This document shows, piece after piece, positions 21,295-31,409 of a stretch of 64,000 bases of DNA. Position numbers and translations under genes: made by a program. Position 1 is the first letter of the stretch. Every line of letters starts with the position of its first letter. Origin of the DNA: Corythucha ciliata (taxonomy: Eukaryota; Arthropoda; Insecta; Hemiptera; Tingidae). The stretch covers positions 558,001 through 622,000 of the forward strand of contig CM075942.1 in assembly GCA_038030265.1 (NCBI GenBank), in the 5' to 3' direction. The notes under the pieces are model-generated. The model had not been told where the DNA came from, searched no databases, and saw only the letters and a list, made by a program, of their open reading frames with translations.

Positions 21295-21562
21295 GCGTAT
21301 TCAGAGACCTTCCTTAACTTTAAGGCCGCCTTAAAGTGCTTCAAAACAGGTGATGCATTTAAATAAACCGTGTGATCTTTGCACAACCTGAGTTAAGGTC
21401 AGGATAGAGTGCGAAAGACGAGTAGACGCATACGGCGCCATGTTCATGTTGAATTCATTGTAGCTAAGCCTGTAGTGGACGATGTCACATTCAATTTGAG
21501 CCTTTGGGATGTGCGCTCGTTGTCGCCCCGCTCGAAAACGCTTCCAGTGGACGACAGACCTT
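21295..21562. repeat. Two truncated Harbinger-like MITEs side by side
   Basis: At about 21297-21410 the sequence GGGGCGTATTCAGAGACC...CTTCAAAACAGGTGA matches the left part of the MITE at 27310-27447. At about 21465-21562 the stretch AGTGGACGATGTCACATTCAA...CGAAAACGCTTCCAGTGGACGAC matches the right half of the MITE at 34222-34400. Each is a half element, so both are relics. Confidence 0.6.
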
Positions 21563-23394
21563 AGGAATCTCATACAAACATCGTAGTTCAGTAGCACATA
21601 AATCAGCTCCTAGATAGAAGCCAACTAGTTCCGTGTACAGAGTTAACCATGAATAACGACATGTGTAACCGTCATAACATACGAAAGTACTTTTGCTCGA
21701 GACGCCAGCTTGAAAATGACCCAAAAACCGACATCTAAATCCGATATACGAACGAACTTCCAAGAGATTTTTATCTGGAAATACAATCAGAGGTTCGTCA
21801 AGTCATAGAGCCAACCATCCACACCCCATCCTCCGCAATGTGCTCCGCAGTAAACAACGTAAAACACCAAATTGGTAACGTTTGTCACCATGGTTGGGCC
21901 TAGCTTCCTGTAGGCATTGCATTCATTACCTTTCATTCCGTTCAGTAATCAACCAAACGGTATTAAAACAAAAAACGTCTAGATTAGAGGATGAAATTGA
22001 AGATTATCCTGCAAACCATGGCAATTTTGCCAGTCATTTCTTGATGCTACCGCAATGCCATGCTCGCTATTTCGTCCGTGTTCAGTCGCTGAACAACCAA
22101 TTCTTCCGGAGCGCTTCATTTACGTCATCCACAACTCCCAGATACATCCAAAAGCCATCAGATATGGTACATGAACGCCCTTTAAGAGCGTTACCCAGGG
22201 AAAAAAAGAAAAAAGAGACCTTGTGTCTTCTTTCGCTGCCTCGACTATATTTGATTTCCAGAAACATGGGATTCTATTCCATTTCCCATCATATTAATAG
22301 GTCACACTCTTCGATTTTCCCACAATGACTACACCGAACCTGAAAACCTAAGATACTTTGTACTTACCTCGATACAGTGCAACACATTACATTAGGTCTT
22401 TTACCTCATTTTCTAAACTTTCATAAACGTAGATAACAATGCATTTAATTATCCAAAAAACGAATGTATGTAATTAATTTCGTCATTGTTCATTCTACCG
22501 GTTGATCCGTGTGATTCTTGAGGGATGACATCGAAACATTAGAGATTTTTCAACCAGTCCCTTAAACGATGAAGTTAATTTTTGTGTACGCATTGCTAGG
22601 GTAGTAAACATTTCGTTGGCTTAAATGTGAATAGCGTTAACGTTAGCGTTAGCAAAATCTCTCTAATTTCCAACGAAAACGTAAACAATGCGCTCACATC
22701 CTCGCCCCTCGAGCACCGGCACAATCAGATCCACACTCTAAATTAGACTTTATCACGTTATCAAAACTTGTAGCATCTCATTTGCGCTCCTGAGATTACA
22801 AGGTTTAAATTCAGTGGCTACATCCAACACTTGACCAGTGGTACATACCGATATTAACGGAAAAATTCAAAATGTGATAAAAAGTGTGGAACGGTTATAG
22901 TGGGGAGCGGTTGTAATCGTCAACCGATAAGGAACCAAAACATTACAAGTGTGCCTCACTTTTTATCAGACTGAGGCGCAGTTGTAGTAGGGAGCGGTTG
23001 ATAGCCACCCAGAGAACGCTTCTTATAAGAAAAACATGTTGAAGTTGCATAAAAACTTCATATGTTCATTATTGTTTATAAATAAGAAAACGTTAGTTGA
23101 TTGTTCTAAAAAATAAAAAACTAATACTTTTTTTTGTCTGCTAAAAGCTCTCACACTTTATCAAAACAGGAATGCAAGCTACTTTATTTGGCAACGAGCC
23201 TTGCAAATGATCTTCATCTCTACTGCTCAGATTTCCAATTTTATTTGTACTTTCCACAACCACACGAATTCCTATCGATCGATTCGGCCCAAAATTGGAC
23301 ACAACATCCCCGAACCACCGTCCAACTAAATGAAACAGCTCCCAAAGGTGGACGCACGACCACAACGTATAACGATTATACTGGATACCCTTTC
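21563..23394. other. No gene recognised upstream of the LINE
   Basis: A 148-codon frame at 21882-22328 and an 112-codon frame at 23134-23472 show no recognisable domain. AAAGTGTGGAACGGTTATAGTGGGGAGCGGTTG near 22880-22915 has a partly similar copy near 22965-23000 (GTTGTAGTAGGGAGCGGTTG). The last 200 bases may contain decayed 5' sequence of the LINE that follows. Confidence 0.45.
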
Positions 23395-25732
23395 ATCCAC
23401 CTCCTAAATTGTCCATTACGGCAATTGTTGGCCGTTGTTTATTGGCAAAAATGCCCTGACGCATTGTACTAATCCCTCTGTGATCACAGCTCTCTCATCT
23501 GATCATAAACCAGTCATTCTCGAAATGACAGTGGATGCTTCACTAATAAATGCCGCAACAAGTCTAATCAAAAGGCCTTTTAACTGGGTCCAATACACGA
23601 GGATGACAGACCTACTCACGGATCTTCGTATCCCTCTCAAATCTCCTCAGGACGTTGATAAAGCCGTCGCAACTATCACGAGGAACATACAGTTCGCGGC
23701 AAGCACAGCCTCACAGTCCTACCATGCCCTTCGAACACACAAGACTCCTTGTTTCTCATCGAAAGTAAACCAACTATTTGAAATAAAAAAAGCGTGCCGC
23801 AAAAGGTGGGAACAGACTAAATGCCCAACTGATAAAACATCTTACAACCGAGCAACACGAGAGCTTAAGAAAGCTCTTCAGGACGAAAGAAACACTGCCA
23901 CCAACACCGAGCTCGCAAACTTGGATACAACTGATGGTAGCCTGTGGAAAAAGACGAAACGACTAACAAAAGCAAATAGCGGGATACCACCATTAAAAAT
24001 GAACTCAGCGTTTTACTCGACTTCAGACGAGAAGTGTAAACTATTTTCGGCAATTTTGGAACAACAGTTTCAGCCTAACCCTGCCATCAACCATGAATTC
24101 AACTCCCAAATTAAAAGCACGCTCGAGGAGCCTTTACAGCTATCTCCCTTCAGGATTTTTTTCACACCAGGACAGGTTCGCAATGCTATTTCTCGTTCCC
24201 CCACGAAAAAATCTCCAGGATACGACTTAATCGTTCAGCCACTTCTTAAAGCATTGAGCAGAAAATCCGTAGTCTTCTTGACGCAGATCTACAACGCAAT
24301 GCTACGGTTGGGTTACTTCCCCACAAAATGGAAGTACTCTATAATTACGATGATACCAAAACCAGGAAAACCTAAAGACGATCCCAAGAGCTATCGCCCT
24401 ATTAGCCTTCTTCCCCTTCTTGCTAAGATATTCGAGCGACTTCTACTTCCTCATCTGCTAACCGCAGTGGACCGAATAATTCCACTTACTCAATTTGGGT
24501 TTCGAAAGTCGCACTCTTGCGTCCAACAGCTTCTTCGAGTAGTCAACAAAATTCAAGAAACATTTGAAAACAAATCAGTGTGCCATGGATTATTCCTTGA
24601 CACAGAGAAGGCATTCGACCGCGTCTGGACTGAGGGGTTGTTGGCAAAATTGAAAGTAGCTCTCTCCGACTCCCTTTATCGTCTAATTCAGTCATATCTA
24701 CACCGTCGTACCTTCTCTGTCAAATGTCTGAACTCACTTTCCGAAATAAAGCAAACAGGTGCAGGGGTTCCGCAAGGAAGCATCCTCGGACCGCTGCTCT
24801 ACCTCATCTATACGCACGACTTCCCCAACTCTACGTCATTAACCATCGCACAGTTCGTGGACGACGTAGCCGTCTTATCCGTGGGAACATCACGAGAACC
24901 ACTTTCGGAACTGCAAGAATACGTATCCGAAATACAGAGATGGTGCGATAGATGGAGAATATCGATGAACCCCGAAAAATCAGTCATGGTGAAGTTCACT
25001 CTAAAGCACGCCACTGAAAGATCCATTGTAACGATGAAATCTGTTCAACTGCCCTGTAAGTCAGTAGTTCGCTACCTCGGTCTCCACTTGGACGAGAAGT
25101 TGATTTGGAACGATCATGTAACGGACCTTGTTAGACGAGTACGTCATCGTATTCGACAGCTGTACTTTCTCCTGAAAAAAGGATCGACAGTATCCCTCTC
25201 ACTTAAGCGACTCATATACTTGTCAGTTATTCGTCCAATTTGGCAATATGGGTCCCAGATATGGGGTTCCGCTTCTAATTCCCAGATACAACGTATTCAG
25301 ACTCTGCAGAATCGAGCCCTGAGGATCATGACTGGAGCACCTTGGTATGTTCGCAACGCGACTCTTCACCAAGATATGATGATACCACAGGTCACCGACG
25401 TCATGAAAGAATCATATAAACACCTACATACCGCAATGCTACATCATTCGAATGAGCTGTTAACACTAATGGCAAACAACGCTCCACTACCCCGGACTCA
25501 ACGACGACTGAAACGTAAAAGACCAGTGGATTTCCTCTAAATAGAACGAGAGAGAGAATAATGCTCACGAAAGCTCCCTGAACCTCACCACTAACAACTG
25601 CCGTTACATCGTCGAGTGAGGCCTGCTAATGAGCAGCAACTCACAACACGTTACCGTTAAGTTTATCTTGACAGATTAACATCAACCATCCCAACAATAA
25701 TGTAACTCAATTACAATAAAGTTGACTTCTAT

Positions 25733-25774
<42 letters not shown>
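23395..25774 (+). mobile_element. Jockey-like LINE, 5'-truncated, poly(A) tail
   Basis: Holds the end of an endonuclease, a full reverse transcriptase, a 3' untranslated region with AATAAA at 25715-25720 and a 41-base A tail (25734-25774). ORF1 and most of the endonuclease are absent, the usual result of incomplete reverse transcription at insertion. No target duplication could be identified because the 5' border is unclear. Confidence 0.85.
23435..25540 (+). CDS. Jockey-like LINE reverse transcriptase, 701 aa open frame
   Basis: Reverse transcriptase that copies the element RNA at a nicked chromosomal target. The N-terminal 30 residues retain the end of the APE-type endonuclease (ALSSDHKPVILEM, with the catalytic SDH). 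Reverse transcriptase blocks follow in order: KSPGYDLI, WKYSIITMIPKPGK, SYRPISLLPLLAKIFE, QFGFRKSHSC, LFLDTEKAFDRVW (first Asp), GVPQGSILGPLLY, and FVDD near residues 474-477, where most relatives have FADD; both catalytic Asp are kept. The thumb and connection follow (KYLG-type motif VVRYLGLHLD, then IWQYGSQIWGSA). The Met used here lies within endonuclease sequence and is probably not the original start. The open 2.1 kb frame indicates a fairly recent insertion. Confidence 0.9.
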   Translation: MFIGKNALTHCTNPSVITALSSDHKPVILEMTVDASLINAATSLIKRPFNWVQYTRMTDLLTDLRIPLKSPQDVDKAVATITRNIQFAASTASQSYHALRTHKTPCFSSKVNQLFEIKKACRKRWEQTKCPTDKTSYNRATRELKKALQDERNTATNTELANLDTTDGSLWKKTKRLTKANSGIPPLKMNSAFYSTSDEKCKLFSAILEQQFQPNPAINHEFNSQIKSTLEEPLQLSPFRIFFTPGQVRNAISRSPTKKSPGYDLIVQPLLKALSRKSVVFLTQIYNAMLRLGYFPTKWKYSIITMIPKPGKPKDDPKSYRPISLLPLLAKIFERLLLPHLLTAVDRIIPLTQFGFRKSHSCVQQLLRVVNKIQETFENKSVCHGLFLDTEKAFDRVWTEGLLAKLKVALSDSLYRLIQSYLHRRTFSVKCLNSLSEIKQTGAGVPQGSILGPLLYLIYTHDFPNSTSLTIAQFVDDVAVLSVGTSREPLSELQEYVSEIQRWCDRWRISMNPEKSVMVKFTLKHATERSIVTMKSVQLPCKSVVRYLGLHLDEKLIWNDHVTDLVRRVRHRIRQLYFLLKKGSTVSLSLKRLIYLSVIRPIWQYGSQIWGSASNSQIQRIQTLQNRALRIMTGAPWYVRNATLHQDMMIPQVTDVMKESYKHLHTAMLHHSNELLTLMANNAPLPRTQRRLKRKRPVDFL

Positions 25775-25775
<1 letters not shown>

Positions 25776-26270
25776 GGCAATTGTAATTGTCATTATAAAT
25801 GAAATAATTACTCGATTAGCTACAACAATCTTTAATGCTATTTATTATTGTTAAATATTATTTTTATTGTCCTGACGTGGTCCCCTGTAATCAAGAGATT
25901 GGCGTTTTGATATTTTGTTAGGTGGTTAGCCGTAGTGGCAATATTTGAACTTACATTTTGATCACTTTCATCGTTGTGTTTGGATCAATTGTGACAGTCT
26001 GTGGGGGAATAAGCATTCAGTTATAATTAGTACCTAAATCAAACTCTCCTGAGCCTATAATGCTACAAGAAAAGTGAACGCGAGATACTCACTTTTCCTT
26101 TTTTGGCGGCCGCTTTTTCCTTTTCATCGTTTCTAATCTGGAACAACAATATTTCTTTAACGTCGAATTGATTATTTTCGGAAAACCTAAAATTATGTTC
26201 AACATGAGATCAAATGATATTTTACGGTGCCTTTGACAAGGACGCTCACACGCTGCTGACGAGTGGACGA
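25775..26270. other. Unassigned spacer
   Basis: AT-rich DNA between the LINE tail and the palindrome. I see no frame or repeat of note. Confidence 0.5.
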
Positions 26271-27757
26271 CAACGGGGCGAAAAAAGGTAATTCTCTTCG
26301 ACTGTTATCTTTTCTCGGGTCGTTGTTACCTCTACACAAGTCCGAAAACAATCATCACACTCTCATCACTAAAAACAAATTCTCCTAATAGTTGGTCTGC
26401 GAACAGCAATAGTGATGTACTATATTTCATGCTCGGCTATTTTGTGTTGTAATGTTGGCCACACAACTGACGTCACTTTTACCTATTTATTTACCTTTAC
26501 TTTGGTAAATCAGTTGACGAATGATCCTCCGTATTTGAAAACTCCTTTACAGAACATCGGTGTGACAACATAACTCAATAAGACTCAATCTCCTTTTGAA
26601 TGCGTGTTTTGTTTCTGGAATTATTCATATTGTATGTGCCTCAATTGTATAACAACCTATCTAATGAAGGATTTAAGGTACTTCGTCGAGCAAAATATCC
26701 TTCTAGCTACCTCACGGAACTTACACGGATTTGTAAAACCAAATAATAGTAAGCTGAAACATGGTAGGCATCTCATACTCTTTTTTCATCTCTTTGATAA
26801 GATTCCGTTTGAAATTACCCTCTCTATCATCCGATACAATTCATGCTTCTGTCTTGCTTTCTAATCCAACAGGTACTCTAGTGATTCAAATTTAGACTCC
26901 TTCTCACCTGTAACGGTCAAAATGGCTTAATTTCGTCACTTTTGAGAGACACTGTATTGCAACTTACAAACATTGAAGTGGGGCAAAGTCTAACTATTGG
27001 TCAGCCAGAGTCTAAATTTGAAGCTCTAGAGTACCTGTTGGATTAGAAAGCAAGACAGAAGCATGAATTGTATCGGATGATAGAGAGGATAATTTCATAC
27101 GGAATCTTATCAAAGAGATGAAAAAAGAGTATGAGTTGCCTCGCATGTTTTAGCTTAATATTCTTTAGTTTTCAAACCCGTGTAAGTTGCTAGAAGAATA
27201 TTGCGCGACGAATTATCTTAAATCCTTCATTAGATATGTTGTTATACAATTTAGGCACTTACAATATGAATAATTCCAGAAACAAAACACGCATTCAAAA
27301 GGAGATTGAGGGCCGTATTCAGACCCCAACCTTAACCTTTACGTCTCCTTTAAGCGCTTCAAAACAGACGACACATTCTAATAAACCATCATATTTTTCA
27401 ACTCCTTTAGTAAAGGCTTCGTAAAGGTGGGTTTCTGAATACGGCCCTGAGTCTCTTTGAGTTATGATGTCACACCGATGTTCTGTAAAGGAATTTTCAA
27501 ATACGGAAGATCAGTCGTGAACTGAATTACCAAAATAAAGGTAAATAAATACAAGTGACGTCAGTTGTGAGGTCAACACTACAACACAAAATAGTCGAGC
27601 ATGAAATATAGCACATCACTATTGTTGTTCGCAGACTAACCATTAGGAGAATTTGTTTTTAATGATAAGTGTGATGATTATTTTCGGACTTGTGTAGAGG
27701 TAACGACCCGAGAAAAGATAACAGTCGAAGAGAATTACATTTTTTCGCCCCGTTGTC
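26271..27757. repeat. Large foldback palindrome, ~650 bp arms
   Basis: Left arm about 26271-26900 starts ACGGGGCGAAAAAAGGTAAT; right arm about 27012-27757 ends ATTACATTTTTTCGCCCCGT. The arms are highly similar inverted copies separated by about 110 bp. The right arm is longer because a 138-bp MITE inserted in it (27310-27447). No transposase frame. Confidence 0.85.
27310..27447. repeat. Harbinger-like MITE, 138 bp
   Basis: Ends GGGCCGTATTCAG and CTGAATACGGCCC, with TGA on both sides (3 bp), as expected of PIF/Harbinger elements. It sits in only one arm of the surrounding palindrome, giving an empty-site comparison within the same locus. Confidence 0.85.
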
Positions 27758-28231
27758 GGCATCCCCTGCTGACCAATGGCCACGATCGATCATCGAATTT
27801 TAAAAATATACTCCCACGTGGACCAGCGCGTCCACGCCCGTGAGTTCGAGTTGTGGCGGGGTCTTAAGGGGGGGGGGAGGTTAAGCGGGTTTCCTCGACC
27901 CCTTCCCAGTCACCTTCGCCTAAACTTGGCACACAAATTTCGCCTCCATTTGTGCACCAATATTCGACTTCTAAGTCTTATTTCAATCTTGAGGAAGTTC
28001 TACAGTGACCCTAGATCTTGCTTTTTCAAATTTTATCCCTAAAATAACCAAAAAAACACTCAGGAATTCGAATGCGTTTTAAGGTAATTTCAGGGATGAA
28101 ATTGGAAAAAGAAAGATCTTACGTCACTGTAGAACTTCCTCAAGATTAAAATAAGACTTTGAAATCGAATATTGGTGCAGATATGGAGCCAAAATTTATG
28201 TGCCAAGTTTAGGCTAGGGTGACTGGGAAGG

Positions 28232-28334
28232 TGTAATATCTCGAGCGCGCGTACAAATTAGTTAAGTCTCAACGGAAAACTAACTTTATTTTTTATCGAA
28301 CAATTTATCATATGTTGTTAATTACTTCGGTATA
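28232..28334 (-). repeat. Gypsy A 3' LTR, split by foldback
   Basis: Starts TGTAATATCTCGAGCGCGCG (plus sense) like the other LTR and runs to TTCGGTATA, where the foldback begins. The remaining LTR bases (TAACA) lie at about 29829-29833. Differs from 33787-33898 at very few positions (for example ATATG against ACGTT context near 28310). Confidence 0.9.
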
Positions 28335-29826
28335 CAGGGTGGAAGGGGATAAGTGTGACAAAAATTTTTGGGTGATAGTAGGCCTCGTTTGCGACCGAAA
28401 TTACCATATACACCATGGTCCGAAAATCAATACCCTTCGAGATATGATTTTTCTAACGATTTTTAAGGCTTACATCATTTTTTTAAACTAACGGCGAGAA
28501 ACTCGCATTTAATTTCAATTTTTGCAACTTTTGGTGATGGATTCGGAAAGAGAACACTATGTTCTGTCAGGATTAGCCATTTTCGGTAGACGTTTACTAT
28601 TTTATGTGCCCTTAAAATGCTACTCAAAGTCGTGCAAATCGGGGAATTAATTTTTTTCAAAAAAAGTCAGTCCCCGTTTATCCACACTAAATCTGAGTGT
28701 ACGGACAACCCGTGATTCAGAAAAACATCTTCAAAGTGTCCTTTACAAAAATAGTCATAAGTGTTTTCTTAGTTGTTTGGAGATTTTTCGTCAGAAATGA
28801 CGATTTCTTAGAAAAAATAATGAATTTTCTCTTCAAAATCGCTTGTTTTGACCTGAAAAATTTGAACAAGTTTTGTAGTTTTAACGTGATAAAAAGCACT
28901 AAAACCTAATCCAAAGCTATACGTTGAATCAAACTGATCATACCCGTCTACCAAAGTAACAAAAAATGTCGCTCCGGCCGCCGGCTGTCGGGTTAAGTGC
29001 ATTACACTACTATAAGTTTCGACGTTTTTAGTTATTTAGCTATTATTCGGTATTAATTAACATTTCACGTTGTTACTCTACATTTTTATAGCCATTCTTG
29101 CTGAATAATCGCAAATTTAGTTAAATTAACGAAATTCGTATTTCGTGAAATGTACTCTATCCGACAGTCCGACACCCCAGCTGCCGGAGCGACATTTTTT
29201 GATACTTTCGTAGGGGTGCATAAACAGTTCGATTCAACTTATAGCTTTGGATAAGGTTGTAGTGCTTTTTATCGCGTTAAAATCACAAAACTTCTTCAAA
29301 TTTGTCAGGTCAAAACAAGCGATTTTGAAGAGAAAAATCATTATTTTTTCTAAGAAATCGTCATTTCTGACGAAAAATCTCCAAACAACTAAGAAAATGC
29401 TTATGACTATTTTTGTAAAGGACACTTTGAAGATGTTTTTCTGAATCACGGGTTGTCCGTACACTCAGATTTAGTGTGGATAAACGGGGACTGACTTTTT
29501 TTGAAAAAAATTAATTCCCCGATTTGCACGACTTTGAGTAGCATTTTAAGGGCACATAAAATAGTAAACGTCTACCGAAAATGGCTAATCCTGACAGAAC
29601 ATAGTGTTCTCTTTCCGAATCCATCACCAAAAGTTGCAAAAATTGAAATTAAATGCGAGTTTCTCGCCGTTAGTTTAAAAAAATGATGTAAGCCTTAAAA
29701 ATCGTTAGAAAAATCATATCTCGAAGGGTTTTGATTTTCGGACCATGGTGTATATGGCAATTTCGGTCGCAAATGAGGCCTACTGTCACCCAAAAATTTT
29801 TGTCACACTTATCCCCTTCCACCCTG
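28335..29826. repeat. Foldback element with ~600 bp arms
   Basis: Ends CAGGGTGGAAGGGGATAAGT and ACTTATCCCCTTCCACCCTG, flanked by TATA on each side (28331-28334, 29827-29830), so a TA-type target. The arms stay nearly identical for about 600 bp (to about 28960 and from about 29190), including GTCGCTCCGGC / GCCGGAGCGAC near the centre. No transposase. Mirror-image short frames in the arms are artefacts of the palindrome. Diverged relatives of its arm sequence lie near 42365-42410 and 43404-43700. Confidence 0.9.
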
Positions 29827-29833
29827 TATAACA

Positions 29834-29846
29834 CTTCCTCCTCTTC
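29834..29846 (-). other. Polypurine tract of Gypsy A
   Basis: Minus strand GAAGAGGAGGAAG lies directly before the 3' LTR start TGTTATA. It marks the plus-strand priming site and confirms the element's orientation. Confidence 0.8.
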
Positions 29847-30752
29847 AAGATCGTTTGAATCGTAGCCACCTAGCAGTTGATCAACGTGTCTTTTAGTGAC
29901 TTGCCCTGAATCCTGAAATTTGAGCATGTAGGTTCTGTCGCCGAGAACTTCTGTTACAACAGCTTTCTTCCATTTCTTCCCCTCAGAGTTCTGTCGATAG
30001 TTCTTGGCGTATACCTTATCGCCTTTTTTAAACCAACGTCGGATTTCTTGATTCTCGCCTCGTACGTCCTCCAATTTAGGTTCCCAGACAGGTGATTTAA
30101 ATATTAAGTCGAGCTTTGTGTGTAACTGCCTACCAAACATCCTTGATGCCGGCGTTTCACCGGTAGTAGAATGGATCGACGTCCTGTAGTGAAACAGATA
30201 GCGCCGAATAGCATTGTGTAAGCTCGAACTTTTGTTGACTGAGTCATTTAAGCATTTATTTATGCCTAATTTAGCCGACTTGACACTATTTTCTGCCGAA
30301 CCGTTCGTCGCTGGGTGGTAAGGAGGAGAAGTTTTATGCCGAATACCACTTCGTTGACAAAAATTCTGAAATTGTGATGAAATGAACTGCGGCCCGTTGT
30401 CGCTGACAATCTCTCTTGGAAGACCGAACCTAGCGAACATGTGGCTCAACTTGTCAATAGTGGCTTCAAGCCGAAGGGACCCATTTGGCTTCAAGATTGG
30501 AACTAGTGGTGTACCCCACTCACTTGAGTCAATTTTTGAAATTAAACCTGAAGCCTCCAGCTCTTCCAGTTCTTTATTTACTTTCTCTTGAAAAGCGAAC
30601 GGTATTGGTCGGGGTTTGTAAAATTTTGGTTTGACGTCATCATCTTTCAAGCGAAGTCGAATTTTCTCGTATCGGTAACAACCCACACCCGGCTCAAATA
30701 AGTCCTTGTAGCGAGAAAGTAAAGAATTTAAACCATCATACGAACTAATCAA
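29834..30752 (-). pseudogene. Gypsy A pol remnant: RT start fused to integrase
   Basis: An open frame on the minus strand. The first 90 residues match the start of a Gypsy reverse transcriptase (FYKPRPIPFAFQEKV, GLISKIDSSEWGTPLVPILK, PNGSLR). The next residues are already the integrase core (FARFGLPREIVSDNGPQF with catalytic Asp, then PYHPATNGSAENSVK with catalytic Glu), followed by a C-terminal segment with FKKGDKVYAKNY and GDRTYMLKF. The catalytic palm of the reverse transcriptase, RNase H and the integrase zinc finger have been lost in an in-frame deletion. The frame runs out through the polypurine tract into the 3' LTR. The start Met is arbitrary; the true frame continues from the protease beyond the MITE at 30763. 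Confidence 0.85.
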
Positions 30753-30762
30753 TACGTTGGCC

Positions 30763-31217
30763 GCGTTGCAAAACTTCAGACTTGTTCAGCGCTTAATGAG
30801 CACTTAGTCTTTTGCCGTTGCAAAACTGTTAATCTAGCTCAGCGCTGAGTAAGTGTTTAATAATCCAACAAAACATGTTCTCAGGTGTTTCGATAGCCTT
30901 TTTCATCGCGATGAAACCTTTCTGCCCTCTTTTTTTTTAAAGTTACCATAAAAGTTCAACGATGGTTGACAACAAAATGAAGGAAAGGAATATTGTTAGT
31001 TTTTAAGCCATACAACTTGATTCATATTTTATTTGTAGGGTTTTGGCTTAGTGCAATAATAAGCCTAAAAATAAAATATTAATGAAGGAAAGGAAGTTAC
31101 TAACCTTCCGGCTTTGATAGCGGGGAGGTGAAAACTCACAAATCACCGTTGCAAAACTCCAGTAAGCACTTAATTCTACATTTCAGCGTTTAAACACGAG
31201 CCTCGAGTTTTGCAACG
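30763..31217. repeat. MITE with GCGTTGCAAAAC ends
   Basis: 455 bp bounded by GCGTTGCAAAAC and GTTTTGCAACGC; further inverted motifs (AGTGCTTA-type and GCGCTTAA) occur just inside. It splits the Gypsy A frame between protease and reverse transcriptase. No coding capacity. Confidence 0.75.
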
Positions 31218-31409
31218 CAACCAATATTTAATTCGAAACAACTTATGCCACTTCGAGCCAACCACTCGCGTCCCAAAAGGGGTTTTGAATTTTTCTTCAC
31301 AACGAAAAGCCTTCCTTCAAATCGCTTGCCTTCCATCTGGACCTCTCCATGAATAATTCCAACTGGTGATGGAATCCACCTCCTTATATCGGTTGTCCCT
31401 CTGCGAATG
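31218..31409 (-). pseudogene. Gypsy A protease C-terminal fragment
   Basis: The minus strand encodes the second half of a retropepsin: a PVGIIHGEV strand, then RLFVVKKNSKPLLGREWL, the LLGR.WL motif that ends Gypsy-type proteases. The first half, with the DTGAA active site, lies at the end of the gag frame (32699-33751), beyond the Penelope-like insertion. Downstream it is cut by the MITE at 30763-31217. Confidence 0.8.

Noticed and set aside
21882..22328. 148-codon frame, plus strand
   Set aside because: No domain or codon pattern recognised, and a frame of comparable quality exists on the opposite strand; cannot be supported as a gene.
22494..22515. CTACCGGTTGATCCGTG resembles the start of 18S rRNA
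   Set aside because: Only about 15 bases match and the following sequence is unrelated to rRNA; chance.
23134..23472. 112-codon frame just before the Jockey-like reverse transcriptase
   Set aside because: Considered as the missing endonuclease, but it lacks the GDFN and other endonuclease motifs and overlaps the RT frame in another phase.
28475..29686. Mirror pairs of 60-76 codon frames with the same protein sequence
   Set aside because: They are the two arms of the foldback at 28335-29826 read in opposite directions, without any recognisable domain.
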